Assembly (NCBI RefSeq): GCF_000371965.1
Contig: NZ_AQUO01000002.1
Coordinates: 326,001-390,000, forward strand
DNA: 64,000 nt
Direction: 5' to 3'
Source: Paracoccus sp. N5
Lineage (GTDB): Bacteria > Pseudomonadota > Alphaproteobacteria > Rhodobacterales > Rhodobacteraceae
Part shown: positions 48,498 through 59,036 of the stretch, piece after piece
How the letters are laid out: the number at the start of each line of letters is the position of its first letter
Numbering within the stretch: the stretch's first letter is position 1
Program-made: the position numbers and the translations under genes
Notes under the pieces: model-generated
Seen by the model: only the letters and a program-made list of their open reading frames with translations
Databases searched by the model: none
Told to the model about the DNA's origin: nothing

Positions 48498-49832
48498 ATG
48501 TCACATTCCGCCGAACCGCTTCCGATGACCGCGCGCCGCTCGGGCCCCCTGACCGGCGAGGCTAGGGTGCCCGGCGACAAGTCGATCAGCCACCGCGCGC
48601 TGATCCTGGGCGCGCTGTCGGTGGGCGAGACGCATATCACCGGTCTGCTGGAGGGCCAGGACGTGCTCGATACCGCCAAGGCGATGCAGGCCTTCGGCGC
48701 CCAGGTCGAGCGGCTGGGGACCGGCGAATGGAAGGTCAACGGCGTCGGCGTCGGCGGCTTTGCCGAGCCCGAGGGCGTGATCGATTGCGGCAACTCGGGC
48801 ACCGGCGTGCGGCTGATCATGGGCGCCATGGCCACGACGCCGATCACCGCCACCTTCACCGGCGATGCCAGCCTGTCGCGCCGCCCGATGGGTCGTGTCA
48901 CCGACCCGCTGGAACTGTTCGGCTGTGAGGTCACCGCGCGCGAGGGCAAGCGCCTGCCGGTGACCATCAAGGGCGCGGCCGATCCGGTGCCGGTGCGCTA
49001 CCGGACCCCGGTCGCCTCGGCGCAGATCAAGTCGGCGGTGCTGCTGGCGGGGCTGAATGCGCCGGGCGAGACGGTGGTGATCGAATCCGAACCGACCCGC
49101 GACCATACCGAGCGCATGCTGGCCGGCTTCGGCGCCAGCATCCGCACCGAAACCACCGGCGAGGGCCATGTCATCACCCTGCAGGGCCGGCCGGAGCTGA
49201 AGCCGCAGCCGGTGGCGGTGCCGCGCGATCCGTCCAGCGCCGCCTTCCCGGTGGCGGCGGCGCTGATCGTGCCGGGCTCGGAGATCCGCGTGCCGGGCGT
49301 CAGCCGCAACCCGACCCGCGACGGGCTCTATGTCACGTTGCTGGAAATGGGCGCCGACATCACCTTCGAAAACCCGCGCGAGGAGGGCGGCGAGCCGGTG
49401 GCCGACCTGCTGGTGCGTCATTCCGCGCTGAAGGGCGTGACCGTGCCGCCCGAGCGCGCCGCCAGCATGATCGACGAATTCCCGATCCTGTCGGTCGTGG
49501 CCTGCTTTGCCGAGGGCGCGACGGTGATGCGGGGCGTGCACGAGCTGCGCGTCAAGGAAAGCGACCGCATCGCGGCGATGGAGGCCGGGCTGATCGCCAA
49601 TGGCGCCCGCGTGACATCGACCGAGGACAGCATGACGGTCGAAGGCAGCGGCGGGCTTGCGGGCGGCGGCGCCAGCGTGGTGACGCATCTCGACCACCGC
49701 ATCGCCATGTCCTTCCTGGTGGCGGGGCTCGCCTCGGACCAGCCGATCAGCGTCGATGACGGCGGCCCGATCGCCACCTCCTTCCCGGATTTCCTGCCGC
49801 TGATGCAGAGGCTCGGCGCCGCGATCGAATGA
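48498..49832 (+). CDS. aroA: 3-phosphoshikimate 1-carboxyvinyltransferase (EPSP synthase, class II-like)
   Basis: AroA condenses shikimate-3-phosphate with PEP in aromatic amino acid synthesis. The 444-residue protein shows [62 protein letters not shown] and [15 protein letters not shown]. The overall pattern resembles the class II Agrobacterium CP4 enzyme, including RDHTE. At the glycine-loop position where CP4 has GNAATG, this protein has GNSGTG, so the glyphosate-insensitivity alanine is not present. AGGGGGCCCCG precedes ATG 48498. A repeat and an intrinsic terminator follow. Confidence 0.95.
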   Translation: MSHSAEPLPMTARRSGPLTGEARVPGDKSISHRALILGALSVGETHITGLLEGQDVLDTAKAMQAFGAQVERLGTGEWKVNGVGVGGFAEPEGVIDCGNSGTGVRLIMGAMATTPITATFTGDASLSRRPMGRVTDPLELFGCEVTAREGKRLPVTIKGAADPVPVRYRTPVASAQIKSAVLLAGLNAPGETVVIESEPTRDHTERMLAGFGASIRTETTGEGHVITLQGRPELKPQPVAVPRDPSSAAFPVAAALIVPGSEIRVPGVSRNPTRDGLYVTLLEMGADITFENPREEGGEPVADLLVRHSALKGVTVPPERAASMIDEFPILSVVACFAEGATVMRGVHELRVKESDRIAAMEAGLIANGARVTSTEDSMTVEGSGGLAGGGASVVTHLDHRIAMSFLVAGLASDQPISVDDGGPIATSFPDFLPLMQRLGAAIE

Positions 49833-49840
49833 GGTCAGCG

Positions 49841-49891
49841 CCGGGGGCTGTCTGCCCCCGGGCCCCCGAGGATATTTCCACAAGAGAGAAG
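49841..49891 (+). repeat. Extragenic hairpin repeat, copy 2
   Basis: Stem CCGGGGGC (49841-49848), loop TGTCT, stem GCCCCCGG (49854-49861), then GCCCCCGAGGATATTTCC and the purine-rich tail ACAAGAGAGAAG. It has the same layout as the minus-strand element at 25841-25882. I recall similar 'GGGATATTT' hairpin elements as frequent between genes in Rhodobacterales. Confidence 0.6.
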
Positions 49892-49896
49892 CAAGG

Positions 49897-49932
49897 ACGC
49901 GGCGCCAGGGATGAGCCCGCGCCGCGTTTTTT
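49897..49932 (+). terminator. Rho-independent terminator of aroA
   Basis: ACGCGGCGC (49897-49905) pairs with GCGCCGCGT (49919-49927) around a 13-nt loop and is followed by TTTTT. It lies between convergent aroA and prpE, about 65 bp behind the aroA stop. Confidence 0.87.
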
Positions 49933-49963
49933 CCGTTTCAGATACCCCAGCTGCGGCGGCGGC

Positions 49964-51871
49964 TCAGCCGGCTTTCGCGGCTTCGGGATAGCCCAGGCCC
50001 GCGAGCGCTTCGCGGATCTCGTCCAGGATCGCCGGATCGTCGATGGTGGCCGGGGCCTTGAAGGGCTGGCCGTCGGCGATCTTGGCCATGGTGGCGCGCA
50101 GGATCTTGCCCGAGCGGGTCTTGGGCAGCCGTTCGACCACGCAGGCCGATTTGAAGGCCGCGACCGGGCCGATGCGGTCGCGCACCAGCTTGACCACTTC
50201 CTTGACCACCTGCGCATGCGGCGTGCTGACCCCCGCCTTCAGGCACAGGAAGCCGACCGGGGATTGGCCCTTGAGGCTGTCGGCCACGCCGATCACCGCA
50301 CATTCGGCGACATCGGGGTGGCTGGCCAGCACCTCTTCCATGGCGCCGGTGGACAGGCGATGGCCGGCGACGTTGATGACGTCGTCGGTGCGGGCCATGA
50401 TGTAGAGATAGCCGTCCTCGTCGATATAGCCGGCGTCGCCGGTCTCGTAATAGCCCGGGAAATGCTCGAGATAGCTCTTGCGGAAGCGGCCTTCCGCGTT
50501 CCACAGCCCCGGCAGCGTGCCGGGCGGCAAGGGCAGCTTGATCGCGATGGCACCGAGCGTGCCGGCCGGGACCGGATTGCCGCCCTCGTCCAGCACCTGC
50601 ACGTCATAGCCCGGCATCGGCACCGAGGGGCTGCCGGGCTTGGTGGGCAGGGTCTCGATGCCGATGGGATTGGCGGCGATGGCCCAGCCGGTCTCGGTCT
50701 GCCACCAGTGATCGACCACCGGCACGCCGAGGTGCTCTTGCGCCCATTTCACCGTGTCGGGGTCGGCGCGCTCGCCGGCCAGGAACAGGGCCTGCAGGTC
50801 GTGCAGCTTGTAGCGCCGGATCCATTCGCCGTTCGGATCCTCGCGCCGGATGGCGCGCAGGGCGGTGGGGGCGGTGAAGAAGCTCTTGATGCGATGGTTC
50901 TGGATGATGCGCCAGAAGACGCCCGGATGCGGGGTGCCGACCGGCTTGCCCTCGAAGACCACGGTGGTCGCACCGGCGATCAGCGGGCCGTAGCAGATAT
51001 AGGAATGCCCGACGACCCAGCCCACGTCCGAGGCGGCCCAGAAGCGGTCGCCGGGGCCGATGTTGTAGATATTGGTCATCGACCATTGCAGCGCCACCAG
51101 GTGGCCGGCGGTATGGCGCACCACGCCCTTGGGCTGGCCGGTGGTGCCGGAGGTGTAGAGGATATAGGCCGGGTGGTTGCCTTCGACCGGGACGCAATCG
51201 GCGGGTTTCACGCCATATTGGAAGCCGTGCCAGCTGAAGTCGCGGCCCTCGACCAGCTTGGCGACCTCTTGCTCGCGCTGGAAGATGACGCAGAACTCGG
51301 GCTTGTGCTCGGCCATGTCGATGGCGGCGTCGAGCAACGGCTTGTAATGCACCACCCGGTTCGGTTCCAGCCCGCAGGAGGCGGCGATGATCGCCTTGGG
51401 CTGGCAATCGTCGATGCGCACCGCCAATTCGTTCGCGGCGAAGCCGCCGAAGACGACCGAATGGATGGCGCCGAGCCGGGCGCAGGCCAGCATCGCCTCC
51501 AGCGCCTCGGGGATCATCGGCATGTAGATGATGACGCGGTCGCCCTTTTCCACGCCGCGCATCCGCAGCGCCCCGGCCAGCGAGGCGACGCGGTCCTGCA
51601 ACTGCTTGTAGGTGATGCCCTTGGTGGAATGGGTGATCGGGCTTTCATGCATGATGGCGATCTGGTCGCCGCGCCCGGCCAGCACATGGCGGTCGACGGC
51701 GTTCCAGCAGGTGTTGATCATGCCATCCGAGAACCATTCGTAGATCGGCGCCTTGTGGTCATCGAGCGCCTTCGAGGGCTTCTGCTGCCAGTCGATCGCC
51801 TCGGCGGCCTGCATCCAGAACCCTTCGGGATCGGCCTGCCACGCGGCATAGATCTCGCGATACCCCATCAC
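49964..51871 (-). CDS. prpE: Propionyl-CoA synthetase PrpE (acyl-CoA synthetase, AMP-forming)
   Basis: The 635-residue adenylate-forming enzyme activates propionate (and less well acetate) to the CoA thioester. Motifs: AYILYTSGTTGQPKGVVRHT (P-loop), DHWWQTETGWAI, YYETGDAGYIDEDGYLYIM, INVAGHRLSTG and the acetylatable lysine in LPKTRSGKILRAT. The N-terminus (GYREIYAAWQADPEGFWMQA) and absence of the typical Acs N-terminal region favour PrpE over acetyl-CoA synthetase. Two adjacent ATGs (51871 and 51868) are possible. It lies downstream of maeB on the same strand, separated by a terminator and TTTGCAAA sites. Confidence 0.9.
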   Translation of the reverse strand: MMGYREIYAAWQADPEGFWMQAAEAIDWQQKPSKALDDHKAPIYEWFSDGMINTCWNAVDRHVLAGRGDQIAIMHESPITHSTKGITYKQLQDRVASLAGALRMRGVEKGDRVIIYMPMIPEALEAMLACARLGAIHSVVFGGFAANELAVRIDDCQPKAIIAASCGLEPNRVVHYKPLLDAAIDMAEHKPEFCVIFQREQEVAKLVEGRDFSWHGFQYGVKPADCVPVEGNHPAYILYTSGTTGQPKGVVRHTAGHLVALQWSMTNIYNIGPGDRFWAASDVGWVVGHSYICYGPLIAGATTVVFEGKPVGTPHPGVFWRIIQNHRIKSFFTAPTALRAIRREDPNGEWIRRYKLHDLQALFLAGERADPDTVKWAQEHLGVPVVDHWWQTETGWAIAANPIGIETLPTKPGSPSVPMPGYDVQVLDEGGNPVPAGTLGAIAIKLPLPPGTLPGLWNAEGRFRKSYLEHFPGYYETGDAGYIDEDGYLYIMARTDDVINVAGHRLSTGAMEEVLASHPDVAECAVIGVADSLKGQSPVGFLCLKAGVSTPHAQVVKEVVKLVRDRIGPVAAFKSACVVERLPKTRSGKILRATMAKIADGQPFKAPATIDDPAILDEIREALAGLGYPEAAKAG

Positions 51872-51994
51872 TCTTCCTCCTCACAGACAGCCGAGATCTA
51901 GGCGCGGGCGGGGCGGGGCGGCAAGGCTGTTAACGGCCAAACTCGGCCGCGGGGATGCAGAATTTTGCAGATACTGTCTCAGTTCCGGACAGAA

Positions 51995-52004
51995 GTTTGC
52001 AAAC
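51995..52004. promoter_or_regulatory. TTTGCAAA palindrome upstream of prpE (candidate ScfR/PccR-type operator)
   Basis: GTTTGCAAAC is a perfect 10-bp palindrome about 125 bp before the prpE start. TTTGCAAA is the core I recall for PccR, the propionyl-CoA-sensing ScfR regulator of Rhodobacter. A second TTTTGCAAAA occurs in the terminator loop 40 bp away (52043-52052), and a half-site TTTTGCAG lies at 51963-51970. Regulation by a propionyl-CoA sensor is inferred. Confidence 0.5.
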
Positions 52005-52032
52005 GCAGGTGGGCTTTGCTTGGGATGGAAAA

Positions 52033-52063
52033 CCGCGCGGCGTTTTGCAAAATCGCCGCGCGG
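52033..52063 (-). terminator. Rho-independent terminator of maeB with palindromic loop
   Basis: CCGCGCGGCG and CGCCGCGCGG form a perfect 10-bp stem around an 11-nt loop that itself contains the palindrome TTTTGCAAAA. On the minus strand it is followed by TTTTCC. It lies 20 bp behind the maeB stop. Confidence 0.85.
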
Positions 52064-52083
52064 CGGGTCGGGTCAGGCCCGAA

Positions 52084-54363
52084 TCAGCGGTAATGGCCGA
52101 CCGGGGTGCCGGCGATGGCGCTCATGTTCAACAGGCCCCGCGTGGTGATCGAAGGCGTCACGATATGGGCGCGGTTGCCCATGCCCATCAGGATCGGCCC
52201 GACCTCGAGCCCATTCGCCTTCATCTTCAGCGCGTTGCGCACGCCCGAGGCCGAGTCGGTGCTGGAAAAGACCAGCACGTTCGCGGCGCCGTCGATGCGC
52301 GAATGCGGCAGCAGCCTTTCGCGGATCGCCGGGTCCAGTGCCGAATCGACCTGCATCTCGCCGTCGAAGACGAAGTCGACCGCGCGCGATTCCAGGATCT
52401 GCATCGCGTCGCGCATCTTTTGCCCCGAGGCGGAGTTCAGGTTGCCGAATTGCGACTGGCTGCACAGGGCGACCTTGGGCGTCACGCCGAAGCGGCGGAC
52501 GTGGCGGGCGGCGCCGATCACGGTCTCGGCCACCTGCTCGGGGGTCGGGCTCTGGTGGACCTGGGTGTCGGCGATGAACAGCGGCCCATCCTCGAGGATC
52601 ATCAGCGACAGCGCGCCATGCGGGCGCAGCCCGTCGCGGGCCAGGATCTGGGTGATGTAGTTCAGATGCCAGCTATACTGGCCGAAGGTGCCGCAGATCA
52701 GGCTGTCGGCCTCGTCCCGGTGCACCATGACCGCGCCGATGGCGGTGGTATTGGTGCGCATGATCGCCCGGGCGATGTCGGGAGTGACACCCTGGCGCGC
52801 CATCAGCTCGTGATAGGTGCCCCAATAGTCGCGATAGCGCGGGTCGTTTTCCGGGTTCACGATCTCGAAGTCGCGGCCGGGGCGGATCGGCAGGCCGGCA
52901 CGTTCGGCGCGCATCTCGATCACCTCGGGGCGGCCGATCAGGATCGGCGCGTCGGTGGTTTCCTCGAGCATGGCGTTGGCGGCGCGCAGCACGCGCTCAT
53001 CCTCGCCCTCGGCGAAGACGATGCGGCGGTTGGCGGTGGCGGCGGCCTCGAAGACCGGGCGCATGATCATGGCCGAGCGGAAGACCGAGCCGTCCAGCTT
53101 GCGCTTGTAGGCGGCGATGTCCTCGAGCGGCCGGGTGGCGACGCCGGTTTCCATCGCGGCCTTGGCAACGGCGGTCGAGACGACGCCGATCAGCCGCGGG
53201 TCGAAGGGCTTCGGGATCAGGTATTCGGCGCCGAAGGTCAGCGTCTCGCCGCGATAGGCCATGGCGGCCTCGGCCGAGGTGGTGGCGCGGGCCAGCGCGG
53301 CGATGCCCTCGATGCAGGCCAGCTGCATGGCGTCGTTGATCGTGGTCGCACCCACGTCCAGCGCGCCGCGGAAGATGAAGGGGAAACACAGCACGTTGTT
53401 GACCTGGTTCGGATAGTCCGAACGGCCGGTGGCGATGATCGCATCCGGGGCCACGGCGCGCACCGCCTCGGGCAGGATCTCGGGCGTCGGGTTGGCCAGG
53501 GCGAAGACGATGGGGCGCGGCGCCATCTTCGACACCATCTCGGGCGTCAGCACCCCGGGGCCCGACAGGCCCAGGAACAGGTCGGCGCCGCCGATGACCT
53601 CGTCCAGCGTGCGCAGGTCCGAGACCTGGGCGTAATCGGCCTTTTGCGGCGTCATCTGTTCGGTCCGGCCTTCGTAGACCAGGCCGGCGATGTCGCAGAG
53701 CCAGACGTTTTCCCGCTTCACGCCCAGTTTCAGCAGCATGTTCAGGCAGGCGATGCCGGCCGCGCCGCCGCCGGTCGAGACCACCTTGATGTCCTGGAAC
53801 CGCTTGCCGGCGATGTGCAGCGCGTTGGTGGCGGCGGCGCCGACCACGATGGCGGTGCCGTGCTGGTCGTCGTGGAAGACCGGGATGTTCATCCGCTCGC
53901 GGCAGATCTTCTCGACGATGAAGCAGTCGGGGGCCTTGATGTCCTCGAGGTTGATGGCGCCGAAGCTCGGCTCCATGGCGCAGACGATCTCGGCCAGCTT
54001 TTCCGGGTCGGGCTGGTCCAGCTCGATGTCGAAACAATCGATATTGGCGAATTTCTTGAACAGGACCGCCTTGCCCTCCATCACCGGCTTCGAGGCCAGC
54101 GCGCCGATATTCCCAAGCCCCAGCACGGCCGTGCCGTTCGAGACCACGGCGACGAGATTGCCGCGCGCGGTATAGCGGGCGGCGGTGGCGGGATCGGCCT
54201 TGATCTCCAGGCAGGCCTCGGCCACGCCGGGGGAATAGGCGCGGCTCAGGTCGCGGCCGTTGGCCAGCGGCTTGGTCGCCCGCACCTCCAGCTTACCCGG
54301 ACGCGGAAATTCGTGATAATCCAGTGCCGCCTGTCTGGCGTTGTCCTGCCGGCGTTCTTCCAT
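52084..54363 (-). CDS. maeB: NADP-dependent malic enzyme fused to a phosphotransacetylase-like domain
   Basis: MaeB decarboxylates malate to pyruvate with NADP+. The 759-residue protein has the malic enzyme core (about 1-430; [78 protein letters not shown]) and a C-terminal phosphotransacetylase-like domain (about 430-759; [20 protein letters not shown]). In related enzymes this domain senses acetyl-CoA and is regulatory. The gene is divergent from the cdd operon. With prpE and acnB it belongs to organic-acid metabolism. Confidence 0.95.
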   Translation of the reverse strand: MEERRQDNARQAALDYHEFPRPGKLEVRATKPLANGRDLSRAYSPGVAEACLEIKADPATAARYTARGNLVAVVSNGTAVLGLGNIGALASKPVMEGKAVLFKKFANIDCFDIELDQPDPEKLAEIVCAMEPSFGAINLEDIKAPDCFIVEKICRERMNIPVFHDDQHGTAIVVGAAATNALHIAGKRFQDIKVVSTGGGAAGIACLNMLLKLGVKRENVWLCDIAGLVYEGRTEQMTPQKADYAQVSDLRTLDEVIGGADLFLGLSGPGVLTPEMVSKMAPRPIVFALANPTPEILPEAVRAVAPDAIIATGRSDYPNQVNNVLCFPFIFRGALDVGATTINDAMQLACIEGIAALARATTSAEAAMAYRGETLTFGAEYLIPKPFDPRLIGVVSTAVAKAAMETGVATRPLEDIAAYKRKLDGSVFRSAMIMRPVFEAAATANRRIVFAEGEDERVLRAANAMLEETTDAPILIGRPEVIEMRAERAGLPIRPGRDFEIVNPENDPRYRDYWGTYHELMARQGVTPDIARAIMRTNTTAIGAVMVHRDEADSLICGTFGQYSWHLNYITQILARDGLRPHGALSLMILEDGPLFIADTQVHQSPTPEQVAETVIGAARHVRRFGVTPKVALCSQSQFGNLNSASGQKMRDAMQILESRAVDFVFDGEMQVDSALDPAIRERLLPHSRIDGAANVLVFSSTDSASGVRNALKMKANGLEVGPILMGMGNRAHIVTPSITTRGLLNMSAIAGTPVGHYR

Positions 54364-54410
54364 GGCCAGACCCTCCTCTCAAGATGGTTCAGCGTTAAAC
54401 TATTTTTTCG

Positions 54411-54440
54411 GCCGCGAACAGGGGGTCCGTGTTTCGCGGC
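54411..54440. repeat. Inverted repeat in the maeB/cdd divergent promoter region
   Basis: GCCGCGAA (54411-54418) and TTCGCGGC (54433-54440) form a perfect 8-bp dyad with a 14-bp spacer, next to the AT-rich TAAACTATTTTTTCGG stretch that could hold the maeB promoter. It may be an operator or a leader hairpin of the nucleoside operon. Confidence 0.4.
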
Positions 54441-54511
54441 GGACTTGCATCGTGCCGGGGGCGGGCGCAATGTGTCGGCAGGCAAGGACGACAGGGCGAA
54501 AGGCGCAGGGG

Positions 54512-54907
54512 ATGACGCTTCTGGATGCGGCGCGGGCGGTGCGGGAACGGGCCTATGCGCCCTATTCGCATTTCAAGGTGGGCGCGGCGGTGCGGGGCGC
54601 CTCGGGCACGGTCTATCATGGCTGCAACGTGGAAAACGTCGCCTATCCCGAGGGCACCTGCGCCGAGGCCGGCGCCATCGCGCTGATGGTCGCCAGCGGC
54701 GAGACCGAACTGGTCGAGGTCGCGGTCATCGCCGACAGTCCCAGCCCGGTGCCGCCCTGCGGCGGCTGTCGGCAGAAACTGGCCGAGTTCGGCCGCGCCG
54801 ACACGCCGGTGCTGCTGGCGACCACCGCGGGCCGGACGCTGGCCACCACCATCGGCGAATTGCTGCCCGGCCGTTTCGACATTTCGCATATGTCGGGCAA
54901 CGAATGA
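54512..54907 (+). CDS. cdd: Cytidine deaminase
   Basis: Cdd deaminates cytidine and deoxycytidine to the uridine forms. The 131-residue protein shows [18 protein letters not shown], the zinc/active-site triad [19 protein letters not shown] (with catalytic Glu in TCAEAGA) and the second zinc motif [13 protein letters not shown]. It is the short homotetrameric form. It opens a five-gene nucleoside salvage operon; its stop overlaps the deoA ATG. Confidence 0.95.
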   Translation: MTLLDAARAVRERAYAPYSHFKVGAAVRGASGTVYHGCNVENVAYPEGTCAEAGAIALMVASGETELVEVAVIADSPSPVPPCGGCRQKLAEFGRADTPVLLATTAGRTLATTIGELLPGRFDISHMSGNE

Positions 54908-56181
54908 CGCCAGCCGATCCGCGTCCGGTGATTGCCCGGGTCCGCGATGGACAGGGGCTGGACCAGGCCGGGGCGGAGCTGATGGCGCGCGGCTTGGCCG
55001 ACGGCGGGGTCAGCGATGCCCAAGCAGCAGCCTTCGCCATGGCGGTGCTGCTGCGCGGGCTCGACGGTGCGGGCCGGGTGGCGCTGACCCGCGCCATGCG
55101 CGATTCCGGCCACGTCCTGCGCTGGGATCTGCCGGGGCCGGTGCTGGACAAGCATTCGACCGGCGGCATCGGCGACACGGTCAGCCTGGTGCTGGCGCCG
55201 CTGGTCGCGGCCTGTGGCGGCTATGTGCCGATGATCTCGGGGCGGGGCCTGGGCCATACCGGCGGGACGCTGGACAAGCTGGAGGCGATCCCCGGCTTCC
55301 GCTGCGCCTTGGACGAGGCCGATTTCCGCGCCGTGGTCGGGCAGGTGGGCTGCGCCATCGTCGCGGCAGGGCCCGGCCTCGCGCCGGCCGACGCGCGGCT
55401 CTACGCGATCCGCGACGAAAGCGCGACGGTGGGTTCGGTCGATCTGATCGTGGCCTCGATCCTGTCCAAGAAGCTGGCGGCGGGGCTCGACGGGCTGGTG
55501 CTGGATGTCAAGCAGGGCTCGGGCGCCTTCCTGCACAGCCCCGAGGCGGCGATGACGCTGGCGCGCGCGCTGGTCGAGGTGGCGCGCGGCGCGGGCTGCG
55601 CGGTCCGGGCCTATGTCACCGACATGGACCAGCCGCTGGCCCCTGCCGCCGGCAATGCGCTGGAGCTGCGCGAAGCTATCGCCGTGCTGAAGGGCGCCCC
55701 GGGCCCCTTGCGCGATCTGTCGCTGGCGCTTTCCGAGGCATGCCTGGGCCTGGCGGGCCGCGCGGGTGCCACGGCGGCGCTGGACAGCGGCGCGGCGGCC
55801 GAGCGTTTCGCCCGCATGGTCGTGGCGCAAGGCGGGCCGGCGGATCTGCTGGAAGCCCCCGACCGCCACCTGCCGCCGGCCCCGATCATCCGCCCGGTGC
55901 CCGGCCGTGGCCGCGTTGCCGCCATCGACGCCGAGGCGCTGGGTCATGTCGTCGTGGCCCTGGGCGGCGGCCGGCTGCATGCGCGGGATCGCATCGACCC
56001 GCGCGTGGGCCTTGCGCAGCTGTTGCAGATCGGGCAGGAGGCCGGTCCCGACCGCCCGCTGGCGATGGTGCATGCCGCGACCGAGGCCGCTGCCGAGGCC
56101 GCCATCGCCACGGTGCAATCGGCCTATCTGCTGGGCGACGGACCCGACCCCGGCCCCCTGATCCGATGCGAGGTCACATGA
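54904..56181 (+). CDS. deoA: Thymidine phosphorylase
   Basis: DeoA splits thymidine or deoxyuridine with phosphate into base and deoxyribose-1-phosphate. The 425-residue protein has [40 protein letters not shown] (family signature), [20 protein letters not shown] and [13 protein letters not shown]. Length is slightly below the usual 435-440. Both ends are 4-bp overlaps (with cdd and deoB). The product pool feeds DeoB, next in the operon. Confidence 0.95.
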   Translation: MTPADPRPVIARVRDGQGLDQAGAELMARGLADGGVSDAQAAAFAMAVLLRGLDGAGRVALTRAMRDSGHVLRWDLPGPVLDKHSTGGIGDTVSLVLAPLVAACGGYVPMISGRGLGHTGGTLDKLEAIPGFRCALDEADFRAVVGQVGCAIVAAGPGLAPADARLYAIRDESATVGSVDLIVASILSKKLAAGLDGLVLDVKQGSGAFLHSPEAAMTLARALVEVARGAGCAVRAYVTDMDQPLAPAAGNALELREAIAVLKGAPGPLRDLSLALSEACLGLAGRAGATAALDSGAAAERFARMVVAQGGPADLLEAPDRHLPPAPIIRPVPGRGRVAAIDAEALGHVVVALGGGRLHARDRIDPRVGLAQLLQIGQEAGPDRPLAMVHAATEAAAEAAIATVQSAYLLGDGPDPGPLIRCEVT

Positions 56182-57371
56182 GCCGGCAAGACCAGCGGCG
56201 CGCCTTTCTGATCGTGATGGATTCCGCCGGCATCGGCGGCGCCCCCGATGCCGCGCAGTATTTCAACGACAGGCTGCCCGATACAGGCGCCAATACCATC
56301 GGCCATATCGCCCAGGCCCGGGGCCTTGCCATGCCGCATCTGGATGCGCTGGGGCTGGGCGCGGCGATCCGGCTGGCCTCGGGACTGGCGGCGCCGGGGC
56401 TCGGGGCCCAGCCGCGGGGGCTCTGGGGAGCTGCGACCGAGGTGTCGCGCGGCAAGGACACGCCTTCGGGCCATTGGGAAATCGCCGGGGTTCCGGTGCC
56501 CTGGGACTGGCATTATTTCCCCGACACCCGCCCGGCCTTTCCGCCCGATCTTGCCGCCCGCATCGCCCGGGCTGCGGGCACCGAGGGTATCCTTGGCGAC
56601 GAACATGCCTCGGGAACCGAGATCATCGCCCGGCTCGGGGCCGAGCATCTGCGCACCGGCTGGCCGATCTGCTATACCTCGGTCGACAGCGTGATCCAGA
56701 TCGCCGCGCATGAGCAGGCCTTCGGGCTCGAGCGGCTGCTGCGGCTCTGCCAGGATGTGGCCGGGATGGTGCATCCGATGCGCGTCGGTCGGGTCATCGC
56801 CCGGCCTTTCCTGGGCGCCGAGGGCAGTTTTGCCCGCACCCCGAACCGCCGCGATTTCGCCATCGCGCCCCCCGGCCGGACCATCCTGGACGCCGCGCAT
56901 GAGGCGGGCCGCATCACCCATGCCGTGGGCAAGATCGGCGACATCTTCTCGCATCGGGGCATCGCGCAGCTGCACAAGGGCAAGTCCGATGCCCACCTGG
57001 CCGGCCAGCTCTTGCGCCTGGGCGACGAGGCCGAGCCGGGCAGCCTGACCTTTGCCAATTTCGTCGAATTCGACACGCTTTACGGCCATCGCCGCGATGT
57101 CGAGGGCTATGCCCGGGCGCTGGAATGGTTCGACGGCGTGGCCGGCGCGCTGATCGCGCGGCTGCGGCCGGGGGATCTGGCGATCTTCACCGCCGACCAC
57201 GGCAACGACCCGACCTGGCGCGGCACCGACCACACGCGCGAACGTGTGCCGGTGCTGGGTTGGGGCTGCGGCCCGCGCGCCGTGGGGCAGGTGGGTTTCG
57301 CCGACATCGGCGCCTCGGTCGCCGCGCATCTGGGCCTGGGGCCGGTCGGGCCAGGGAGGTCGTTCCTGTGA
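56178..57371 (+). CDS. deoB: Phosphopentomutase
   Basis: DeoB converts (deoxy)ribose-1-phosphate to the 5-phosphate, linking nucleoside breakdown to central metabolism. The 397-residue alkaline-phosphatase-superfamily protein shows [19 protein letters not shown] (metal site), [15 protein letters not shown] with the phosphorylated Thr, [31 protein letters not shown] and [19 protein letters not shown]. The start overlaps the deoA stop, and the stop overlaps the GTG of add. Confidence 0.96.
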   Translation: MSRQDQRRAFLIVMDSAGIGGAPDAAQYFNDRLPDTGANTIGHIAQARGLAMPHLDALGLGAAIRLASGLAAPGLGAQPRGLWGAATEVSRGKDTPSGHWEIAGVPVPWDWHYFPDTRPAFPPDLAARIARAAGTEGILGDEHASGTEIIARLGAEHLRTGWPICYTSVDSVIQIAAHEQAFGLERLLRLCQDVAGMVHPMRVGRVIARPFLGAEGSFARTPNRRDFAIAPPGRTILDAAHEAGRITHAVGKIGDIFSHRGIAQLHKGKSDAHLAGQLLRLGDEAEPGSLTFANFVEFDTLYGHRRDVEGYARALEWFDGVAGALIARLRPGDLAIFTADHGNDPTWRGTDHTRERVPVLGWGCGPRAVGQVGFADIGASVAAHLGLGPVGPGRSFL

Positions 57372-58336
57372 GGTCGCTGAAGAAGATCGAGCTGCACCTG
57401 CACCTGGAGGGCGCCGCGCCGCCGGCCTTCATCCGCGCGCTGGCCGCGGAAAAGCATCAGGACATCGGCGGCATCTTCGACGAGCGCGGCGCCTATGCCT
57501 ATCGCGATTTCAAGGAGTTCCTGCGGGTCTATGAGGCCGCCACCTCGGTCCTGACCAGCCCGCGCGACTATGCCCGCCTGCTTGCCGAGGTGCTGGCGGA
57601 ATGCGCCGAGCAAGGCGCGATCCATGCCGAGCTTTTCGTCTCGCCTGCGTTCTGCGGCGGCGCCGATCTTTCGGCCTGGCGCGACTATCTGGCGGCGATG
57701 CAGGAGGTTGCCGAACGCGCCGAACAGGGCGGCATCTCCAGCCGCGCCATTCTGACCGCGATCCGGCATTTCGGTCCCGAGCGCGCGCGCAAGACCGCGA
57801 TCTGCGCGGCCGAGACTTCGGGCGGTTGGGTCACCGGCTTCGGCATCGGCGGAGCCGAGGATGCGGGCGAACTGCCGGATTTCGCCTGGTCCTTCGACTG
57901 CGCGCGCGAGGCCGGGCTGGGCCTGACCGCGCATGCCGGCGAATGGCGCGGCCCGCAGTCGGTGCGCGACGCGCTGAGCCTGGGCGTCAGCCGCATCGGC
58001 CATGGCATCCGCGCCGTCGAGGACGCGGCTCTGGTCCGCGACCTGGCCGAGCGCGGCGTGACGCTGGAGCTCTGTCCGGGCTCGAACGTCGCGCTTGGCC
58101 TGGTGCCGTCCTGGACCGCGCATCCCATCGCCCGGCTGGCCGATGCGGGCGTGCGGGTCACCGTCTCGACCGATGATCCGCCCTTCTTCCACACCACATT
58201 GTCCCATGAATACCAGCGGCTTGCCGATGCTTTCGGCTGGGCCGAGGCCGAATTCCGCCAGATGAACCTCTGGGCCGTCGACGCGGCCTTCTGTGACGAG
58301 ACCACCAAGACACGCCTGCGAAAGGAACTGACATGA
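57368..58336 (+). CDS. add: Adenosine deaminase
   Basis: The enzyme hydrolyses adenosine and deoxyadenosine to inosine forms. The 322-residue TIM-barrel protein carries the zinc HxH in [14 protein letters not shown], the third zinc His in [22 protein letters not shown] and the late metal-binding [13 protein letters not shown]. Start is GTG in a GTGA overlap with deoB. An adenine deaminase specificity is possible within this family, but the nucleoside operon context favours adenosine. It overlaps upp by ATGA. Confidence 0.92.
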   Translation: MRSLKKIELHLHLEGAAPPAFIRALAAEKHQDIGGIFDERGAYAYRDFKEFLRVYEAATSVLTSPRDYARLLAEVLAECAEQGAIHAELFVSPAFCGGADLSAWRDYLAAMQEVAERAEQGGISSRAILTAIRHFGPERARKTAICAAETSGGWVTGFGIGGAEDAGELPDFAWSFDCAREAGLGLTAHAGEWRGPQSVRDALSLGVSRIGHGIRAVEDAALVRDLAERGVTLELCPGSNVALGLVPSWTAHPIARLADAGVRVTVSTDDPPFFHTTLSHEYQRLADAFGWAEAEFRQMNLWAVDAAFCDETTKTRLRKELT

Positions 58337-58965
58337 GCCAGCATCTGACCATCGTGGATCACCCCCTGGTCCAGCACAAGCTGACCATCATGCGCCAGAA
58401 GGACGTCTCGACCGCCGGCTTCCGTCGCCTGCTGCGCGAGATCAGCCTGCTGCTGGCCTATGAGGTCACGCGCGAGCTGGAACTGACCGAGATCACCATC
58501 GAGACGCCGCTCTGCGAGATGCGGGCGCCCACGCTCGAGGGCAAGAAGCTGGCGCTGATCTCGATCCTGCGGGCCGGGAACGGGCTGCTGGACGGCATCC
58601 TCGAACTGATCCCGGGCGCCCGCGTCGGCTTCGTCGGCCTCTACCGCGACCCCGAGACGCTGCGCCCGGTCGAATATTACTGCAAGGTTCCGAAGGAGCT
58701 GGACGCGCGCATGACCATCGTCGTCGACCCGATGCTGGCCACCGGCAACAGCTCGGTCGCGGCCATCGACATGCTCAAGGAGCGCGGGGCGAAAAACCTG
58801 CGATTCCTGTGCCTTCTGGCCGCGCCCGAGGGGGTGGAGCGGATGCGCGGGGCCCATCCCGACGTGCCGATCTTTACCGCCGCGCTGGACGAGCGGCTGG
58901 ACGATCACGGCTATATCGTGCCCGGCCTGGGCGACGCCGGCGACCGCATGTTCGGCACGAAATAG
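58333..58965 (+). CDS. upp: Uracil phosphoribosyltransferase
   Basis: Upp salvages uracil to UMP with PRPP. The 210-residue protein has [20 protein letters not shown] at the N-terminus, [20 protein letters not shown], the PRPP motif [19 protein letters not shown] and [18 protein letters not shown] at the C-terminus. Length is typical. It ends the cdd-deoA-deoB-add-upp operon, recapturing the base released by DeoA after Cdd action. Confidence 0.96.
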   Translation: MSQHLTIVDHPLVQHKLTIMRQKDVSTAGFRRLLREISLLLAYEVTRELELTEITIETPLCEMRAPTLEGKKLALISILRAGNGLLDGILELIPGARVGFVGLYRDPETLRPVEYYCKVPKELDARMTIVVDPMLATGNSSVAAIDMLKERGAKNLRFLCLLAAPEGVERMRGAHPDVPIFTAALDERLDDHGYIVPGLGDAGDRMFGTK

Positions 58966-59036
58966 GCCTGCGTTAACCGGCTGTTCAGGGCTTTCGTCCT
59001 ATCACCGTCCCAAAGGGCCGATTCGGGGATGGGACG

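Noticed and set aside
49964..51871. Acetyl-CoA synthetase (acs)
   Set aside because: The N-terminal sequence and overall pattern fit PrpE better, and propionyl-CoA-type TTTGCAAA sites lie upstream.
51955..54903. Plus-strand open frame leading into deoA, suggesting a giant fusion protein
   Set aside because: The upstream part is antisense to maeB; deoA has its own ATG at 54904 overlapping the cdd stop, and the extension has no domain.
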